This document shows, one piece after another, positions 52,544-62,987 of a stretch of DNA of 64,000 nucleotides. The translations under genes were made by a program, and so were the position numbers. A model generated the notes under the pieces. It had not been told where the DNA came from. It saw nothing but the letters and a program-made list of their open reading frames with translations, and did not search any database. The stretch is from positions 186,001 through 250,000 of the forward strand of contig NZ_BMUA01000007.1 of NCBI RefSeq assembly GCF_014649955.1, given 5' to 3'. Source of the stretch: Streptomyces violascens (GTDB lineage Bacteria; Actinomycetota; Actinomycetes; Streptomycetales; Streptomycetaceae). Position 1 is the first letter of the stretch. Each line of letters starts with the position of its first letter.

Positions 52544-52577
52544 ACCGGGGATGCCCCATTTGAGAGGCATCCCCGGT
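52544..52577 (-). terminator. Hairpin between rplO and secY
   Basis: ACCGGGGATGCC (52544-52555) and GGCATCCCCGGT (52566-52577) form a perfect 12-bp stem with a 10-base loop, 26 bases past the rplO stop. It may cut or attenuate the spc transcript before secY. Confidence 0.75.
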
Positions 52578-52602
52578 CGGATGTTCAAGCCATCAAGCTG
52601 TC

Positions 52603-53058
52603 TCAGACGAGCTCGGTGACGGTGCCGCCGGCAGCGGCAATCTTCTCCTTGGCGGAGCCGGAGACGGCGTCGACCGTCACCTGCAGCGCCACGGAGATCT
52701 CGCCCTGGCCCAGGACCTTGACGAGGCTGTTCTTGCGCACCGCGCCCTTGGCGACCAGGTCGGCCACCGTGACCTCTCCACCCTCGGGGTAGAGAGCGCC
52801 GAGCTTGTCCAGGTTCACGACCTGGTACTCGGTGCGGAACGGGTTCTTGAAGCCCTTGAGCTTCGGGAGACGCATGTGGAGGGGCATCTGGCCACCCTCG
52901 AAGCGCTCCGGAACCTGGTAGCGGGCCTTCGTACCCTTGGTACCACGACCTGCGGTCTTACCCTTGGACGCCTCACCACGACCCACGCGGGTCTTGGCGG
53001 TCTTCGCGCCCGGGGCAGGACGGAGGTTATGGGCCTTCAGCGGGCTGTTCTCACCCAT
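52603..53058 (-). CDS. rplO: 50S ribosomal protein L15
   Basis: The 151-residue L15 binds 23S rRNA late in assembly. It has [36 protein letters not shown]-type start, [20 protein letters not shown] and [24 protein letters not shown] 53058 lies one base after the rpmD stop start, so coupled. Confidence 0.97.
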   Translation of the reverse strand: MGENSPLKAHNLRPAPGAKTAKTRVGRGEASKGKTAGRGTKGTKARYQVPERFEGGQMPLHMRLPKLKGFKNPFRTEYQVVNLDKLGALYPEGGEVTVADLVAKGAVRKNSLVKVLGQGEISVALQVTVDAVSGSAKEKIAAAGGTVTELV

Positions 53059-53059
53059 G

Positions 53060-53242
53060 TCAGTCAACCTCCTCAACCGTCACGAGGTGGCGGACGGTCT
53101 GCACCATGCCGCGGAACTCGGGGCGGTCCTCCTTGACAACCACGTCGTTCAGGCGCTTGAGCCCGAGCGAACGCAGGGTGTCGCGGTGGTTCTGCTTGCT
53201 GCCGATGTACGACTTCGTCTGCGTGATCTTGAGACGGGCCAT
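53060..53242 (-). CDS. rpmD: 50S ribosomal protein L30
   Basis: The 60-residue L30 has [34 protein letters not shown] and [15 protein letters not shown]. Its ATG overlaps the rpsE stop (TAATG) and its stop abuts rplO, so translation is coupled on both sides. Confidence 0.97.
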   Translation of the reverse strand: MARLKITQTKSYIGSKQNHRDTLRSLGLKRLNDVVVKEDRPEFRGMVQTVRHLVTVEEVD

Positions 53243-53844
53243 TACGCACCCGCTCCCGCACGCGCACGAAGCAGAGCCGCGGGGGCAACGGCCTCGAGGG
53301 GCAGACCACGGCGAGCCGCGATCTCCTCGGGACGCTGCAGGCCCTTGAGGGCCTCCACGGTCGCGTGCACGATGTTGATCGCGTTGTCGGAGCCGAGCGA
53401 CTTCGACAGGATGTCGTGAACGCCGGCGCACTCGAGCACCGCACGCACCGGGCCACCGGCGATAACACCGGTACCGGGGGAAGCAGGCTTCAGCAGGACA
53501 ACGCCGGCCGCCTTCTCGCCCTGGATCGGGTGCGGGATGGTGCCCTGGATGCGGGGAACCTTGAAGAAGTTCTTCTTGGCTTCCTCGACGCCCTTGGCGA
53601 TGGCCGCGGGAACTTCCTTGGCCTTGCCGTAACCGACACCTACGGTGCCGTCACCGTCGCCCACCACGACCAGCGCGGTGAAGCTGAAGCGGCGACCACC
53701 CTTGACAACCTTGGCAACGCGGTTGATCGCGACAACGCGCTCAACGTAAGCGGTCTTCTCGGCGGCAGCGCCACCGTCGCGACCCTTCCGGTCCCGCCGC
53801 TCGCCGCCACCGGCACCGCTTCCGCGGCGCTGGGGTCCAGCCAT
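53242..53844 (-). CDS. rpsE: 30S ribosomal protein S5
   Basis: The 200-residue S5 forms part of the mRNA entry helicase and the decoding fidelity site. It has [37 protein letters not shown]-type core (the classic S5 loop), [28 protein letters not shown] and [13 protein letters not shown]. Gly/Arg-rich N-terminal extension as in actinobacteria. Confidence 0.97.
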   Translation of the reverse strand: MAGPQRRGSGAGGGERRDRKGRDGGAAAEKTAYVERVVAINRVAKVVKGGRRFSFTALVVVGDGDGTVGVGYGKAKEVPAAIAKGVEEAKKNFFKVPRIQGTIPHPIQGEKAAGVVLLKPASPGTGVIAGGPVRAVLECAGVHDILSKSLGSDNAINIVHATVEALKGLQRPEEIAARRGLPLEAVAPAALLRARAGAGA

Positions 53845-53890
53845 TGGATTTACCTCTCTCTGTTACGTCCGTTAGTCCCGGAACCGGGGC

Positions 53891-54274
53891 TTAGAACTTC
53901 AGCCCGGCTTCGCGGGCGGCGTCAGCCAGAGCGGCAATGCGCCCGGCGTACCTGTTGCCACCACGGTCGAACACGACGGTCTCGACGCCGGCGGCCTTGG
54001 CGCGCTCAGCGACCAGGGCACCGACCTGCTTGGCCTGCGCGGACTTGTCGCCCTCGCCACCGCGGATCGAAGCGTCCAGAGTCGACGCCGACGCCAGGGT
54101 GTGACCCTTGAGGTCGTCGATGACCTGAGCGGTGATACCGCGGTTGGAACGCGTCACGACGAGGCGCGGACGCTCCGCCGTACCCGACACGTGCTTGCGG
54201 ATGCGGACGTGGCGACGTGCCTTCGCGGCACGCTTGTAAGCGTCGCCCTTGGCGATCTTCACACCGTATGCCAT
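53891..54274 (-). CDS. rplR: 50S ribosomal protein L18
   Basis: The 127-residue L18 binds 5S rRNA. It has [46 protein letters not shown] and [28 protein letters not shown]. Confidence 0.97.
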   Translation of the reverse strand: MAYGVKIAKGDAYKRAAKARRHVRIRKHVSGTAERPRLVVTRSNRGITAQVIDDLKGHTLASASTLDASIRGGEGDKSAQAKQVGALVAERAKAAGVETVVFDRGGNRYAGRIAALADAAREAGLKF

Positions 54275-54277
54275 GGC

Positions 54278-54817
54278 TTACTTACCAGCCTTTCCGACCT
54301 TGCGGCGGATGACCTCGCCGGCGTACTTGACACCCTTGGCCTTGTACGGGTCGGGCTTCCGCAGCTTGCGGATGTTGGCGGCGACCTCGCCGACCTTCTG
54401 CTTGTCGATGCCCTCGACCGAGAACTTCGTGGGCGACTCGACCTTGAAGGTGATGCCTTCGGGGGCCTCGACGGTGATCGAGTGGCTGTATCCCAGCGCG
54501 AACTCCAGGTTGGAGCCCTTCGCCTGGACGCGGTAACCGACACCGCTGATCTCGAGCGCCTTGGTGTATCCCTGGGTCACACCGGTGATCATGTTGGCCA
54601 CCAGCGTGCGGGACAGGCCGTGCAGGGCCTTGTTCTGACGCTCGTCGTTGGGGCGGGTGACGTTCAGAACGCCGTCCTCACCCTTCACGATCTCGATGGG
54701 AGCCGCCACGGCGTGCGTGAGGGAACCCTTGGGGCCCTTCACGTGAACCGTACGGCCATCGATGGTGACGTCCACACCGGCGGGAACCTGGATGGGGAGC
54801 TTGCCGATTCGCGACAT
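54278..54817 (-). CDS. rplF: 50S ribosomal protein L6
   Basis: The 179-residue L6 lies near the GTPase centre. It has [34 protein letters not shown], the conserved [21 protein letters not shown] and the C-terminal [25 protein letters not shown]. It precedes rplR by three bases. Confidence 0.98.
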   Translation of the reverse strand: MSRIGKLPIQVPAGVDVTIDGRTVHVKGPKGSLTHAVAAPIEIVKGEDGVLNVTRPNDERQNKALHGLSRTLVANMITGVTQGYTKALEISGVGYRVQAKGSNLEFALGYSHSITVEAPEGITFKVESPTKFSVEGIDKQKVGEVAANIRKLRKPDPYKAKGVKYAGEVIRRKVGKAGK

Positions 54818-54838
54818 TAGCTTTTCCTCCGTTCCCGA

Positions 54839-55237
54839 CTACCAGACGTAGGCGAGGACTTCCCCACCTACGCCCTTCTTGCCTGCCTGCTGACCGGTGA
54901 GCAGACCGTGCGACGTGGAGATGATCGCCACGCCCAGGCCGCCGAGCACCTTCGGCAGGTTGGTGGACTTCGCGTACACACGCAGACCGGGCTTCGAGAT
55001 CCGCTTGATGCCCGCGATGGAGCGCTCACGGTTCGGCCCGAACTTCAGCTCGAGGACGAGGTTCTTGCCGACTTCGGCGTCCTCGACCTTCCAGCCAGTG
55101 ATGAAGCCCTCCTGCTGGAGGATCTCCGCGATGTGCGACTTGATCTTGCTGTGCGGCATCACGACGGAGTCGTGGTACGCCGAGTTAGCGTTGCGCAGAC
55201 GAGTGAGCATGTCTGCGATCGGGTCAGTCATGGTCAT
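54839..55237 (-). CDS. rpsH: 30S ribosomal protein S8
   Basis: The 132-residue S8 binds central 16S rRNA and in the model system represses spc operon translation. It has [36 protein letters not shown] and [22 protein letters not shown]. Start ATG 55237 gives the MTMTDPIAD form usual in actinobacteria. A 223-base gap separates it from rpsN. Confidence 0.97.
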   Translation of the reverse strand: MTMTDPIADMLTRLRNANSAYHDSVVMPHSKIKSHIAEILQQEGFITGWKVEDAEVGKNLVLELKFGPNRERSIAGIKRISKPGLRVYAKSTNLPKVLGGLGVAIISTSHGLLTGQQAGKKGVGGEVLAYVW

Positions 55238-55460
55238 GAATCGGCCTTCGGCCTCTCTCGCCGCGGTTTCCTGTATGCGCCATCCCTCTCCCCACTCAGT
55301 GGCGGGACGGGTGCGGTGCGGGGACCTACGGCGTAGTAAGTCGTTATGGGCGGCGGACGCCCAACCCCACAAGCCTACGGCATATGGAGGAGGGCATCCG
55401 CCGACCAGATACTTACCGAGAGCGTCCGGAAATTCCCAAGTCCCAAAGGACAGAGGGGAA

Positions 55461-55646
55461 TTACCAGGAGCTCTTGGTCACGCCCGGCAGCTCGCCACGG
55501 TGAGCCATCTCACGAAGGCACACGCGGCACAGGCCGAACTTGCGGTACACGGAGTGGGGACGACCGCAGCGCTGGCAGCGGGTGTACGCACGCACACCGA
55601 ACTTGGGCTTGCGGGCAGCCTTCGCGATGAGAGCCTTCTTCGCCAT
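55461..55646 (-). CDS. rpsN: 30S ribosomal protein S14 type Z
   Basis: The 61-residue S14 has the zinc ribbon C24-x2-C27-x12-C40-x2-C43 ([17 protein letters not shown]), which marks the metal-binding short form (also called rpsZ). It lies five bases after rplE stop in the spc operon, its usual place in high-GC Gram positives. A zinc-free paralogue would be elsewhere. Confidence 0.98.
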   Translation of the reverse strand: MAKKALIAKAARKPKFGVRAYTRCQRCGRPHSVYRKFGLCRVCLREMAHRGELPGVTKSSW

Positions 55647-55651
55647 CTCGC

Positions 55652-56209
55652 TTACGCCTCCTTGAAGGGGAAGCCGAGGTGACGAAGGAGCGCACGGCCC
55701 TCGTCGTCGTTGGTCGCCGTGGTGACCACGGTGATGTCCATACCCCGGGTACGGTCGATCTTGTCCTGGTCGATCTCGTGGAACATGACCTGCTCGGTGA
55801 GACCGAAGGTGTAGTTGCCACGGCCGTCGAACTGCTTCGGCGACAGACCACGGAAGTCACGGATACGCGGCAGCGCGAGCGACAGCGTACGGTCCAGGAA
55901 CTCCCACATGCGGTCACCACGGAGGGTGACGTGGCAGCCGATCGGCTGACCCTCACGCAGCTTGAACTGCGCGATGGACTTGCGGGCCTTGGTGACGGCC
56001 GGCTTCTGGCCGGTGATCGTGGTGAGGTCGCGAACCGCGCCATCCATCAGCTTGGAGTCGCGGGCGGCGTCGCCCACACCCATGTTGACCACGATCTTCA
56101 CGAGGCCGGGAACCTGCATGACGTTCTCGTACGAGAACTCCTCACGCAGCTTGCCCGCGATCTCCTCGCGGTACTTCGTCTTGAGACGCGGAGTGGTGGT
56201 GGTAGCCAT
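55652..56209 (-). CDS. rplE: 50S ribosomal protein L5
   Basis: The 185-residue L5 binds 5S rRNA and contacts P-site tRNA. It has [19 protein letters not shown], the [23 protein letters not shown] core, [14 protein letters not shown] and [23 protein letters not shown] 56209 is directly at the rplX stop. Confidence 0.98.
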   Translation of the reverse strand: MATTTTPRLKTKYREEIAGKLREEFSYENVMQVPGLVKIVVNMGVGDAARDSKLMDGAVRDLTTITGQKPAVTKARKSIAQFKLREGQPIGCHVTLRGDRMWEFLDRTLSLALPRIRDFRGLSPKQFDGRGNYTFGLTEQVMFHEIDQDKIDRTRGMDITVVTTATNDDEGRALLRHLGFPFKEA

Positions 56210-56532
56210 CAGATGTCCTCACCCGTCCGCTTGGCAACGCGGATCTTGTTGCCCTCGTCGTCGAAGCGGAAACCGACGCGGGTAACGACCTTGTTGCCGT
56301 CCTTCTCCACGACGAGCTGAACGTTGCTCACGTGGATCGGGGCCTCGGTCGTCACAATGCCACCGGTCTGCGAACCGCGAGCGGTCTGGCCGGCCTTGGT
56401 GTGCTTCTTGACCCGGTTGACACCCTCGACCAGGACGCGGTCCTCGCGGGGGAAGGCCGCGATGACCTTGCCCTGCTTGCCCTTGTCCTTACCGGTGATG
56501 ACCTGAACCAGGTCGCCCTTCTTGATCTTCAT
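56209..56532 (-). CDS. rplX: 50S ribosomal protein L24
   Basis: The 107-residue L24 has the KOW motif [39 protein letters not shown] and ETPIHVSNV-type [12 protein letters not shown]. Its stop overlaps the rplE start. Confidence 0.97.
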   Translation of the reverse strand: MKIKKGDLVQVITGKDKGKQGKVIAAFPREDRVLVEGVNRVKKHTKAGQTARGSQTGGIVTTEAPIHVSNVQLVVEKDGNKVVTRVGFRFDDEGNKIRVAKRTGEDI

Positions 56533-56534
56533 GC

Positions 56535-56903
56535 TTACAGCACCTCCGGCGCGAGCGAGATGATCTTCATGAACTTCTTCTCGCGCAGCTCCCGGCCCAC
56601 CGGGCCGAAGATGCGGGTGCCGCGGGGGTCGCCATCGTTCTTGAGGATGACGGCCGCGTTCTCGTCGAAGCGGATGTACGAGCCGTCCTGACGACGACGC
56701 TCCTTGACGGTGCGCACGACGACAGCCTTGACGACGTCGCCCTTCTTCACGTTGCCACCGGGGATCGCGTCCTTGACGGTGGCGACGATGACGTCACCGA
56801 TACCCGCGTAGCGGCGACCGGAGCCACCGAGCACACGGATGCAAAGGATTTCCTTCGCACCAGTGTTGTCGGCGACACGCAGTCGCGACTCCTGCTGGAT
56901 CAC
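56535..56903 (-). CDS. rplN: 50S ribosomal protein L14
   Basis: The 122-residue L14 forms the intersubunit bridge next to the GTPase centre. GTG 56903 gives the typical [18 protein letters not shown] start; also [33 protein letters not shown] and [13 protein letters not shown]. It heads the spc operon, 130 bases after rpsQ. Confidence 0.97.
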   Translation of the reverse strand: MIQQESRLRVADNTGAKEILCIRVLGGSGRRYAGIGDVIVATVKDAIPGGNVKKGDVVKAVVVRTVKERRRQDGSYIRFDENAAVILKNDGDPRGTRIFGPVGRELREKKFMKIISLAPEVL

Positions 56904-56931
56904 GTCTATCTCCTGATCGTCTGCCGGTTCC

Positions 56932-56963
56932 CGGCCGGGGCTGGACATATCCAGCCCCGGCCG
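56932..56963 (-). terminator. Hairpin at the S10/spc operon boundary
   Basis: CGGCCGGGGCTGGA (56932-56945), loop CATA, TCCAGCCCCGGCCG (56950-56963), a perfect 14-bp stem. Two shorter hairpins lie just upstream on the transcript (56981-56999 CCGAGGG/CCCTCGG and 57013-57030 AATTCGC/GCGAATT). Together they mark the end of the S10 unit. Confidence 0.78.
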
Positions 56964-57033
56964 AGCCTGGCGGAACTAACCCGAGGGAAAACCCCTCGGA
57001 CTGTCTGTATGGAATTCGCTTGCGCGAATTGCC

Positions 57034-57318
57034 TTACTTGGCCTTCTCGAGGATCTCGACGATGCGCCAGCGCTTGCTCGCCGACAGCGGACGCGTCTCC
57101 ATGATGAGGACGCGGTCGCCGACGCCGGCAGCGTTCTGCTCGTCGTGCGCCTTGAGCTTGTTCGTACGGCGGATGACCTTGCCGTACAGCGCGTGCTTCA
57201 CACGGTCCTCGACAGCGACGACGACGGTCTTGTCCATCTTGTCGCTGACGACCAGACCCTCACGGGTCTTGCGGAAACCGCGCGCTTCAGTCGTCTCAGT
57301 CACATTCTTCTCGCTCAT
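57034..57318 (-). CDS. rpsQ: 30S ribosomal protein S17
   Basis: The 94-residue OB-fold S17 binds 16S rRNA early. It has [32 protein letters not shown]-type core, [33 protein letters not shown]. Last gene of the S10 operon. Confidence 0.98.
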   Translation of the reverse strand: MSEKNVTETTEARGFRKTREGLVVSDKMDKTVVVAVEDRVKHALYGKVIRRTNKLKAHDEQNAAGVGDRVLIMETRPLSASKRWRIVEILEKAK

Positions 57319-57542
57319 CAGGCGCTCTCCACCGTCTCGATGCCCAGCTCGCGCTCGCGCATCAGGGTGTAGATCCGGGCGATGTCCTTACGGACGGACT
57401 TGAGCCGACCGTGGTTCTCGAGCTGGCCCGTCGCCGCCTGGAAGCGGAGGTTGAACAGCTCTTCCTTGGCTTCGCGGAGCTTGTTGAGAAGCTCCTCGTC
57501 GCCCAGCTCGCGCAGTTCGGACGCCTTGGTTCCGGCCGACAT
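57318..57542 (-). CDS. rpmC: 50S ribosomal protein L29
   Basis: The 74-residue helical hairpin protein lies near the peptide exit and SRP site. It has [29 protein letters not shown] and [19 protein letters not shown] 57542 touches the rplP stop; GTG 57545 would add one residue. Confidence 0.96.
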   Translation of the reverse strand: MSAGTKASELRELGDEELLNKLREAKEELFNLRFQAATGQLENHGRLKSVRKDIARIYTLMRERELGIETVESA

Positions 57543-57961
57543 CACGCCTCACCTGCCTCGCGCCGGACGATGCGGCACTTCATCGGGAGCTTGTGAGCAG
57601 CTCGGGTGAGCGCCTCACGAGCAATCTTCTCGTTCGGGTAGGACAGCTCGAACATCACCCGGCCCGGGTGAACGTTCGCGACCCACCACTCCGGAGAACC
57701 CTTACCGGAACCCATGCGGGTCTCGGCAGGCTTCTTCGTCAGCGGGCGGTCCGGGTAGATGTTGATCCAGACCTTGCCGCCACGCTTGATGTGGCGGGTC
57801 ATCGCGATACGAGCCGCCTCGATCTGGCGGTTGGTCACGTACGCCGGCGTGAGGGCCTGAATGCCGTACTCGCCGAACGCAACCGTCGTACCACCCTTGG
57901 CCATACCGCGGCGCTTGGGGTGGTGCTGCTTGCGGTGCTTGACCCTACGGGGGATCAGCAT
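57542..57961 (-). CDS. rplP: 50S ribosomal protein L16
   Basis: The 139-residue L16 near the A-site tRNA elbow has [73 protein letters not shown] and [12 protein letters not shown]. Confidence 0.98.
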   Translation of the reverse strand: MLIPRRVKHRKQHHPKRRGMAKGGTTVAFGEYGIQALTPAYVTNRQIEAARIAMTRHIKRGGKVWINIYPDRPLTKKPAETRMGSGKGSPEWWVANVHPGRVMFELSYPNEKIAREALTRAAHKLPMKCRIVRREAGEA

Positions 57962-57966
57962 TTCGG

Positions 57967-58809
57967 TCAGGCCTCCGTTCCGGTGCTCTCAGCCGGAGCG
58001 GCGGCGGCGGGAGCCTCGGCCTTGGGGGCCTCGGCAGCCGGCGCAGCCTGCTGCGGCTTGCGGCCGCGACCGCCACGCTCGCCGCCACGGCCACCGCGGC
58101 CACCGGCCGGACGGTCGTTGGCGCCACCACGGGCCGGGCGGTTACCCGCACGGGCCGCTGCGTTCTCGGCGCGAACCTCGGCGATGTTCTTGACGTCGCC
58201 CTTGTAGATCCAGACCTTCACGCCGATGCGGCCGAAGGTCGTCTTGGCCTCGAAGAAGCCGTAGTCGATGTTCGCGCGCAGGGTGTGCAGCGGCACACGG
58301 CCTTCGCGGTAGAACTCCGAGCGGGACATCTCGGCGCCACCGAGACGGCCACCGCACTGGATCTTGATGCCCTTGGCGCCGGCCTTCATCGTGCCCTGCA
58401 TGCTCTTGCGCATGGCACGACGGAAGGAGACGCGGGAGGAGAGCTGCTCGGCAACGGCCTGAGCAACCAGCTGAGCGTCCATCTCGGGGTTCTTGACCTC
58501 GAGGATGTTCAGCTGGACCTGCTTGCCCGTGAGCTTCTCGAGGTCGCCGCGGATGCGGTCGGCCTCGGCGCCACGGCGGCCGATGACGATGCCGGGACGC
58601 GCGGTGTGGATGTCCACCCGCACGCGGTCACGGGTGCGCTCGATCTCAACCTTCGAGATGCCGGCGCGCTCCATGCCGGACGTCATCATCCGACGGATGG
58701 CGACGTCTTCCTTGACGTAGTCCTTGTACAGCTTGTCGGCGTACCAACGCGACTTGAAGTCGGTGGTAATGCCGAGTCGGAACCCGTGCGGGTTTACCTT
58801 CTGGCCCAT
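57967..58809 (-). CDS. rpsC: 30S ribosomal protein S3
   Basis: The 280-residue S3 forms part of the mRNA entry pore. It has [22 protein letters not shown], a KH domain ([28 protein letters not shown]) and [34 protein letters not shown] 60-residue Arg/Gly/Ala/Glu C-terminal extension is longer than in E. coli, as in Streptomyces. Confidence 0.98.
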   Translation of the reverse strand: MGQKVNPHGFRLGITTDFKSRWYADKLYKDYVKEDVAIRRMMTSGMERAGISKVEIERTRDRVRVDIHTARPGIVIGRRGAEADRIRGDLEKLTGKQVQLNILEVKNPEMDAQLVAQAVAEQLSSRVSFRRAMRKSMQGTMKAGAKGIKIQCGGRLGGAEMSRSEFYREGRVPLHTLRANIDYGFFEAKTTFGRIGVKVWIYKGDVKNIAEVRAENAAARAGNRPARGGANDRPAGGRGGRGGERGGRGRKPQQAAPAAEAPKAEAPAAAAPAESTGTEA

Positions 58810-59156
58810 TACCGGGTTCCTTCCTTGCTGCTGACGACCACGGTGATGTGGCTGGTCCGCTTACGGATCCGGTAGGCACGGCCCTGGGCACGCGGACGGA
58901 ACCGCTTCAGGGTCGGGCCCTCGTCCACGTACGCCTCGCTGATGACCAGCGAAGAGGCGTCGGTGTGGTCGTAGTTGTGCGCGGCGTTGGCAATGGCGCT
59001 GTCCAGCACCTTGCCGACCGGCACGCTCGCGGCCTGCGGGGCGAAACGCAGGACCGCCTGAGCCTCCGTGGCATCCATGCCACGGATAAGGTCCACCACG
59101 CGGCGGGCCTTCATGGGCGTGACGCGGATGTACCGCGCCTGGGCCCTGGCTTCCAT
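58809..59156 (-). CDS. rplV: 50S ribosomal protein L22
   Basis: The 115-residue L22 lines the exit tunnel. It has [19 protein letters not shown], the loop [14 protein letters not shown], and [27 protein letters not shown], whose loop is a known macrolide-resistance site. ATG 59156 with GAAGGG; an upstream in-frame ATG 59180 adds eight residues. Confidence 0.97.
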   Translation of the reverse strand: MEARAQARYIRVTPMKARRVVDLIRGMDATEAQAVLRFAPQAASVPVGKVLDSAIANAAHNYDHTDASSLVISEAYVDEGPTLKRFRPRAQGRAYRIRKRTSHITVVVSSKEGTR

Positions 59157-59199
59157 GGTTGTCCCTTCGGTGTAAGTCATAGTCGTTACCCACCCCGCG

Positions 59200-59481
59200 T
59201 TAGCGGCGCTTCGACTTCCGGTCGTCCTTGACGTGGCCGCGGAAGGTGCGAGTCGGCGAGAACTCGCCGAGCTTGTGGCCGACCATCGACTCGGAGACAA
59301 ACACCGGGACGTGGGTCTTGCCGTTGTGCACCGCGATCGTGTGGCCGAGCATGGCCGGGATGATCATCGAGCGACGGGACCAGGTCTTGATGACGTTCTT
59401 GGTACCAGCTTCGTTCTGGGCGTCCACCTTCTTTACGAGGTGTCCGTCGACGAAGGGTCCCTTCTTGAGACTGCGCGGCAT
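59200..59481 (-). CDS. rpsS: 30S ribosomal protein S19
   Basis: The 93-residue S19 sits in the 30S head with S13. It has [51 protein letters not shown] and [24 protein letters not shown]. Confidence 0.98.
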   Translation of the reverse strand: MPRSLKKGPFVDGHLVKKVDAQNEAGTKNVIKTWSRRSMIIPAMLGHTIAVHNGKTHVPVFVSESMVGHKLGEFSPTRTFRGHVKDDRKSKRR

Positions 59482-59493
59482 CTAAACCCGCTC

Positions 59494-60330
59494 CTAGCGC
59501 TTCTTGTTCGTCTTGCGGCGGCGGACGATGTACTTGCTCGATGCCTTCTTCGGCGAGCGAGTACGACCCTCCTTCTGACCCCACGGGGAGACCGGGTGGC
59601 GACCACCACTGGTCTTGCCCTCACCACCACCGTGCGGGTGGTCAACCGGGTTCATCGCGACACCGCGGACGGTCGGGCGGACGCCCTTCCAGCGCATGCG
59701 GCCGGCCTTGCCCCAGTTGATGTTCGACTGCTCGGCGTTGCCGACCTCGCCGATGGTGGCGCGGCAGCGGGCGTCGACCAGGCGAATTTCGCCGGACGGC
59801 ATACGAAGGTGGGCCATCGTGCCCTCCTTCGCCAGCAGCTGCACCGAAGCACCCGCGGAGCGGGCGAACTTCGCACCGCCGCCGGGACGCAGCTCGATGG
59901 CGTGGATGGTCGTACCGACCGGGATGTTGCGCAGCGCCAGGTTGTTGCCCGGCTTGATGTCGGCCCCGGGGCCGTTCTCAACGCGGTCACCCTGGCCGAG
60001 GCCACGGGGCGCGATGATGTAGCGCTTCTCGCCGTCTGCGTAGTGCAGGAGCGCGATGCGCGCGGTGCGGTTCGGGTCGTACTCGATGTGAGCGACCTTG
60101 GCCGGCACGCCGTCCTTGTCGTGACGACGGAAGTCGATCACGCGGTAGGCGCGCTTGTGGCCACCGCCCTGGTGACGGACGGTCACACGACCGGTGTTGT
60201 TACGGCCGCCCTTGCTGTGCAGGGGGCGGACCAGCGACTTCTCCGGCGTGGACCGCGTGATCTCGACGAAGTCGGCGACGCTGGAGCCACGACGGCCCGG
60301 AGTCGTCGGCTTGTACTTGCGGATACCCAT
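59494..60330 (-). CDS. rplB: 50S ribosomal protein L2
   Basis: The 278-residue L2 is needed for the peptidyl transferase centre. It has [32 protein letters not shown], the [20 protein letters not shown]-type core with the conserved His region [28 protein letters not shown], and ends KTNKKR. Confidence 0.98.
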   Translation of the reverse strand: MGIRKYKPTTPGRRGSSVADFVEITRSTPEKSLVRPLHSKGGRNNTGRVTVRHQGGGHKRAYRVIDFRRHDKDGVPAKVAHIEYDPNRTARIALLHYADGEKRYIIAPRGLGQGDRVENGPGADIKPGNNLALRNIPVGTTIHAIELRPGGGAKFARSAGASVQLLAKEGTMAHLRMPSGEIRLVDARCRATIGEVGNAEQSNINWGKAGRMRWKGVRPTVRGVAMNPVDHPHGGGEGKTSGGRHPVSPWGQKEGRTRSPKKASSKYIVRRRKTNKKR

Positions 60331-60369
60331 TTCTCAGTCCTCGTCCGATATTCGGACCAGGGCGCTCCG

Positions 60370-60684
60370 TTAGGAGGCCTGGCCGAAGATGTCGATACGG
60401 TCGCCCTCAGCAAGGGTCACGATGGCGCGCTTGGTGTCGGCACGCTTGCCGAAACCGGTCTTCGTGCGCTTGCGCTTGCCCTGGCGGTTGATCGTGTTGA
60501 CCCCGGTGACCTTGACCGAGAAGACCGCTTCCACGGCCTGCTTGATCTGGGTCTTGTTGGAGCCCGGCTTGACGACGAACGTGTACTTGTTCTCGTCGAG
60601 CAGCGCGTAGCTCTTCTCGGAAACAACCGGCTTGACAAGAATGTCGCGCGGGTCCGTGAAGGTCTTGCTGGTGATCTCGGCCAT
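60370..60684 (-). CDS. rplW: 50S ribosomal protein L23
   Basis: The 104-residue L23 is the chaperone and SRP docking site at the exit. It has [48 protein letters not shown] and [11 protein letters not shown]-type [14 protein letters not shown]. Its start ATG overlaps the rplD stop. Confidence 0.98.
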   Translation of the reverse strand: MAEITSKTFTDPRDILVKPVVSEKSYALLDENKYTFVVKPGSNKTQIKQAVEAVFSVKVTGVNTINRQGKRKRTKTGFGKRADTKRAIVTLAEGDRIDIFGQAS

Positions 60685-61334
60685 CAGGCCTCGCTCCCCT
60701 CGTTGTCATCGGCCTTGGGGCCAGACACGAAGGACTCGAAAGCGGCCTGGGTGAAGACCACGTCGTCGGAGACGATCACGTCGTACGTGTTCAGCTGGCC
60801 CGGCTCCAGGATGTGGACCTGGGGCAGGTTGCGGGCGGACAGCCACGCGGCCTCTTCGGCGCGGTCGACGACCAGGAGCAGGTTGGCGCGCTCCGAGATC
60901 TTGCCGAACAGCGTCTTGGCGGCCTTGGTGGAAGCCGTGCCCTCGACCACGCCGGTGACGACGTGGATGCGGGAGTGGCGCGCCCGGTCGGAGAGGGCAC
61001 CGCGCAGGGCGGCGGCCTTCATCTTCTTCGGGGTGCGCTGCGAGTAGTCACGCGGCTGCGGGCCGTGGACGACGCCACCGCCGGCGAACTGCGGCGCACG
61101 GGTCGAACCCTGGCGCGCGCGGCCGGTGCCCTTCTGGCGGTACGGCTTGCGGCCACCACCACGGACTTCGCCGCGGGTCTTGGTCTTGTGCGTGCCCTGA
61201 CGGGCAGCTGCCAGCTGAGCGACGACGACCTGGTGGATCAGCGGAACGCTGGTCTTCGCGTCGAAGATCTCCGCGGGGAGCTCGACGGTACCGGCCTTGT
61301 CGCCTGCCGGCGAAAGGATGTCAATGGTGCTCAT
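60684..61334 (-). CDS. rplD: 50S ribosomal protein L4
   Basis: The 216-residue L4 lines the exit tunnel. It has [56 protein letters not shown]-type loop (short pieces: [18 protein letters not shown]), and the C-terminal [24 protein letters not shown] 61334 matches the family start [15 protein letters not shown]. Confidence 0.98.
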   Translation of the reverse strand: MSTIDILSPAGDKAGTVELPAEIFDAKTSVPLIHQVVVAQLAAARQGTHKTKTRGEVRGGGRKPYRQKGTGRARQGSTRAPQFAGGGVVHGPQPRDYSQRTPKKMKAAALRGALSDRARHSRIHVVTGVVEGTASTKAAKTLFGKISERANLLLVVDRAEEAAWLSARNLPQVHILEPGQLNTYDVIVSDDVVFTQAAFESFVSGPKADDNEGSEA

Positions 61335-61338
61335 TACC

Positions 61339-61983
61339 TCAAGCCCCCTTGGCCGCGGTACGGACCAGGACGAGGCCGCCGTTCGGACCGGGGACCGCGC
61401 CCTTGATGAGCAGCAGACCCTTCTCCGCGTCAACCGCGTGGATGGTCAGGTTCTGGGTGGTGACACGCTCGTTGCCCATGCGGCCCGCCATGCGGGTGCC
61501 CTTGAACACACGGCCAGGGGTGGCGCAGCCACCGATGGAACCGGGCGAGCGGTGCTTGCGCTGCACACCGTGACCGGCGCCCAGGCCCTTGAAGTTGTGA
61601 CGCTTCATGCCACCGGCGAAGCCCTTGCCCTTGCTCTTGCCCGTGACGTCAACCTTGACGCCGGACTCGAACACCTCGGCAGTGATCTCCTGGCCCAGCG
61701 CGTACTCGCTGGCGTCAGGGGTGCGGAGCTCCACCAGGTGGCGGCGCGGGGTCACGTCGGCCTTGGCGAAGTGGCCCTTGAGGGGCTTGTTCACCTTGCG
61801 CGGGTCGATCTCGCCGAAGGCGATCTGGACCGACTCGTAGCCGTCGACGTCGTTCGTGCGAACCTGCGTCACGACACACGGCCCGGCCTTGATGACGGTG
61901 ACCGGGACAACCCGGTTGTTCTCGTCCCAGACCTGGGTCATGCCGAGCTTCTCGCCCAGGACGCCCTTGATGTTCTTGCTCAT
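61339..61983 (-). CDS. rplC: 50S ribosomal protein L3
   Basis: The 214-residue L3 is an early assembly protein near the peptidyl transferase centre. It has [69 protein letters not shown] pieces and [14 protein letters not shown]. Confidence 0.98.
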   Translation of the reverse strand: MSKNIKGVLGEKLGMTQVWDENNRVVPVTVIKAGPCVVTQVRTNDVDGYESVQIAFGEIDPRKVNKPLKGHFAKADVTPRRHLVELRTPDASEYALGQEITAEVFESGVKVDVTGKSKGKGFAGGMKRHNFKGLGAGHGVQRKHRSPGSIGGCATPGRVFKGTRMAGRMGNERVTTQNLTIHAVDAEKGLLLIKGAVPGPNGGLVLVRTAAKGA

Positions 61984-61997
61984 CTCGGCCCGTCCCT

Positions 61998-62306
61998 TCA
62001 GAGCTTGATCTCGATGTCGACGCCGGCCGGGAGGTCGAGACGCATCAGCGAGTCAACCGTCTTCGGCGTGGGGTCGAGGATGTCGATGAGGCGCTTGTGC
62101 GTGCGCATCTCGAAGTGCTCGCGAGAGTCCTTGTACTTGTGCGGCGACTTGATGACGCAGTACACGTTCTTCTCAGTGGGCAGCGGCACCGGGCCCGCGA
62201 CCGACGCACCAGTGCGGGTCACCGTCTCGACGATCTTCTTCGCCGAGGAGTCGATGACCTCGTGGTCGTAGGCCTTGAGCCGGATGCGGATCTTCTGTCC
62301 CGCCAT
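61998..62306 (-). CDS. rpsJ: 30S ribosomal protein S10
   Basis: The 102-residue S10 (also the NusB partner in antitermination) has [70 protein letters not shown] and the terminal [11 protein letters not shown]. It is first in the S10 operon, with an AGGT-type weak ribosome site. Confidence 0.98.
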   Translation of the reverse strand: MAGQKIRIRLKAYDHEVIDSSAKKIVETVTRTGASVAGPVPLPTEKNVYCVIKSPHKYKDSREHFEMRTHKRLIDILDPTPKTVDSLMRLDLPAGVDIEIKL

Positions 62307-62987
62307 GGCTACCTAGTAGTCCTTTGTCTCGTAACGCTCTGGAACCCGGGGGCTCTACCGACTCTGTCTCCGACCCACGCGGTCGGGCGTGTCGCACTCC
62401 CTCTACGCAGAAATCCCATACGGAATTTCCCAACCAAGGGGATGCGGGCCACAAGACCTCGCAGACGGGGGCAGAACACCCACCGGACGCCTGGCCGGAG
62501 CCCCGCTGACACTTCCCGGAAGATTCCCGTACGTCCGCCCCTGCCCCTCTCATCTGGAGAAGCGTGGGACGACGAGTACTGTGGGACTCGCTTCCGGTCC
62601 TCCCGGCGGGAGGCGCGCAGCATCGGCACTCAACCGAGCAACCCCGACAGTCTGCCATACGGGGCCAGGGCCTGGCCAATCGCAGCCGGGAAGCGTACCC
62701 CACGTCACACGCGCTCACGCATTCGGCCCGCCGCGCCCCGCCGGTCCCGGGAACCGCCCTCCTGCGCCCGTACGGGTCGACGGGCGCAAGGATCACCCCG
62801 CGCGCCAGCGCGACGGCCCCAGGACCGGCCAGGCGCCCCCTGGCCGCGTGCGGTGGATCGATGAAGCCGTACCGGTCGCATCACACCCCCCACGAAGAGC
62901 CCACCCCCACGCAACCCCACCCCCCGCTCCCCCGTCTCACAGGGCGCGCGCGACCCCGGGGTCCGCGAAAAGGGACTGGTGGGCGAG
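62307..62987. other. Gene-free 681-bp divergent region upstream of rpsJ and the PIG-L gene
   Basis: No frame with streptomycete codon bias and a start signal is found. The left 350 bases should be the S10-operon leader and promoter, the rest the promoter of the rightward gene at 62988. Candidate promoter elements are given separately; no extended perfect palindrome was seen. Confidence 0.6.
62649..62679 (-). promoter_or_regulatory. Candidate rpsJ (S10 operon) promoter
   Basis: On the minus strand CAGACT (62649-62654) with TTGGCC (62674-62679) 19 bases upstream. It would give a leader of about 340 bases. Weak -35 and long spacer keep confidence low. Confidence 0.35.

Noticed and set aside
59233-61047. 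604-residue plus-strand frame opposite rpsS-rplB-rplW-rplD
   Set aside because: Antisense to four highly conserved ribosomal genes and without any recognisable domain.
62307-62987. Small ORFs in the rpsJ upstream region
   Set aside because: Frames there have poor third-position GC bias and no ribosome binding sites.
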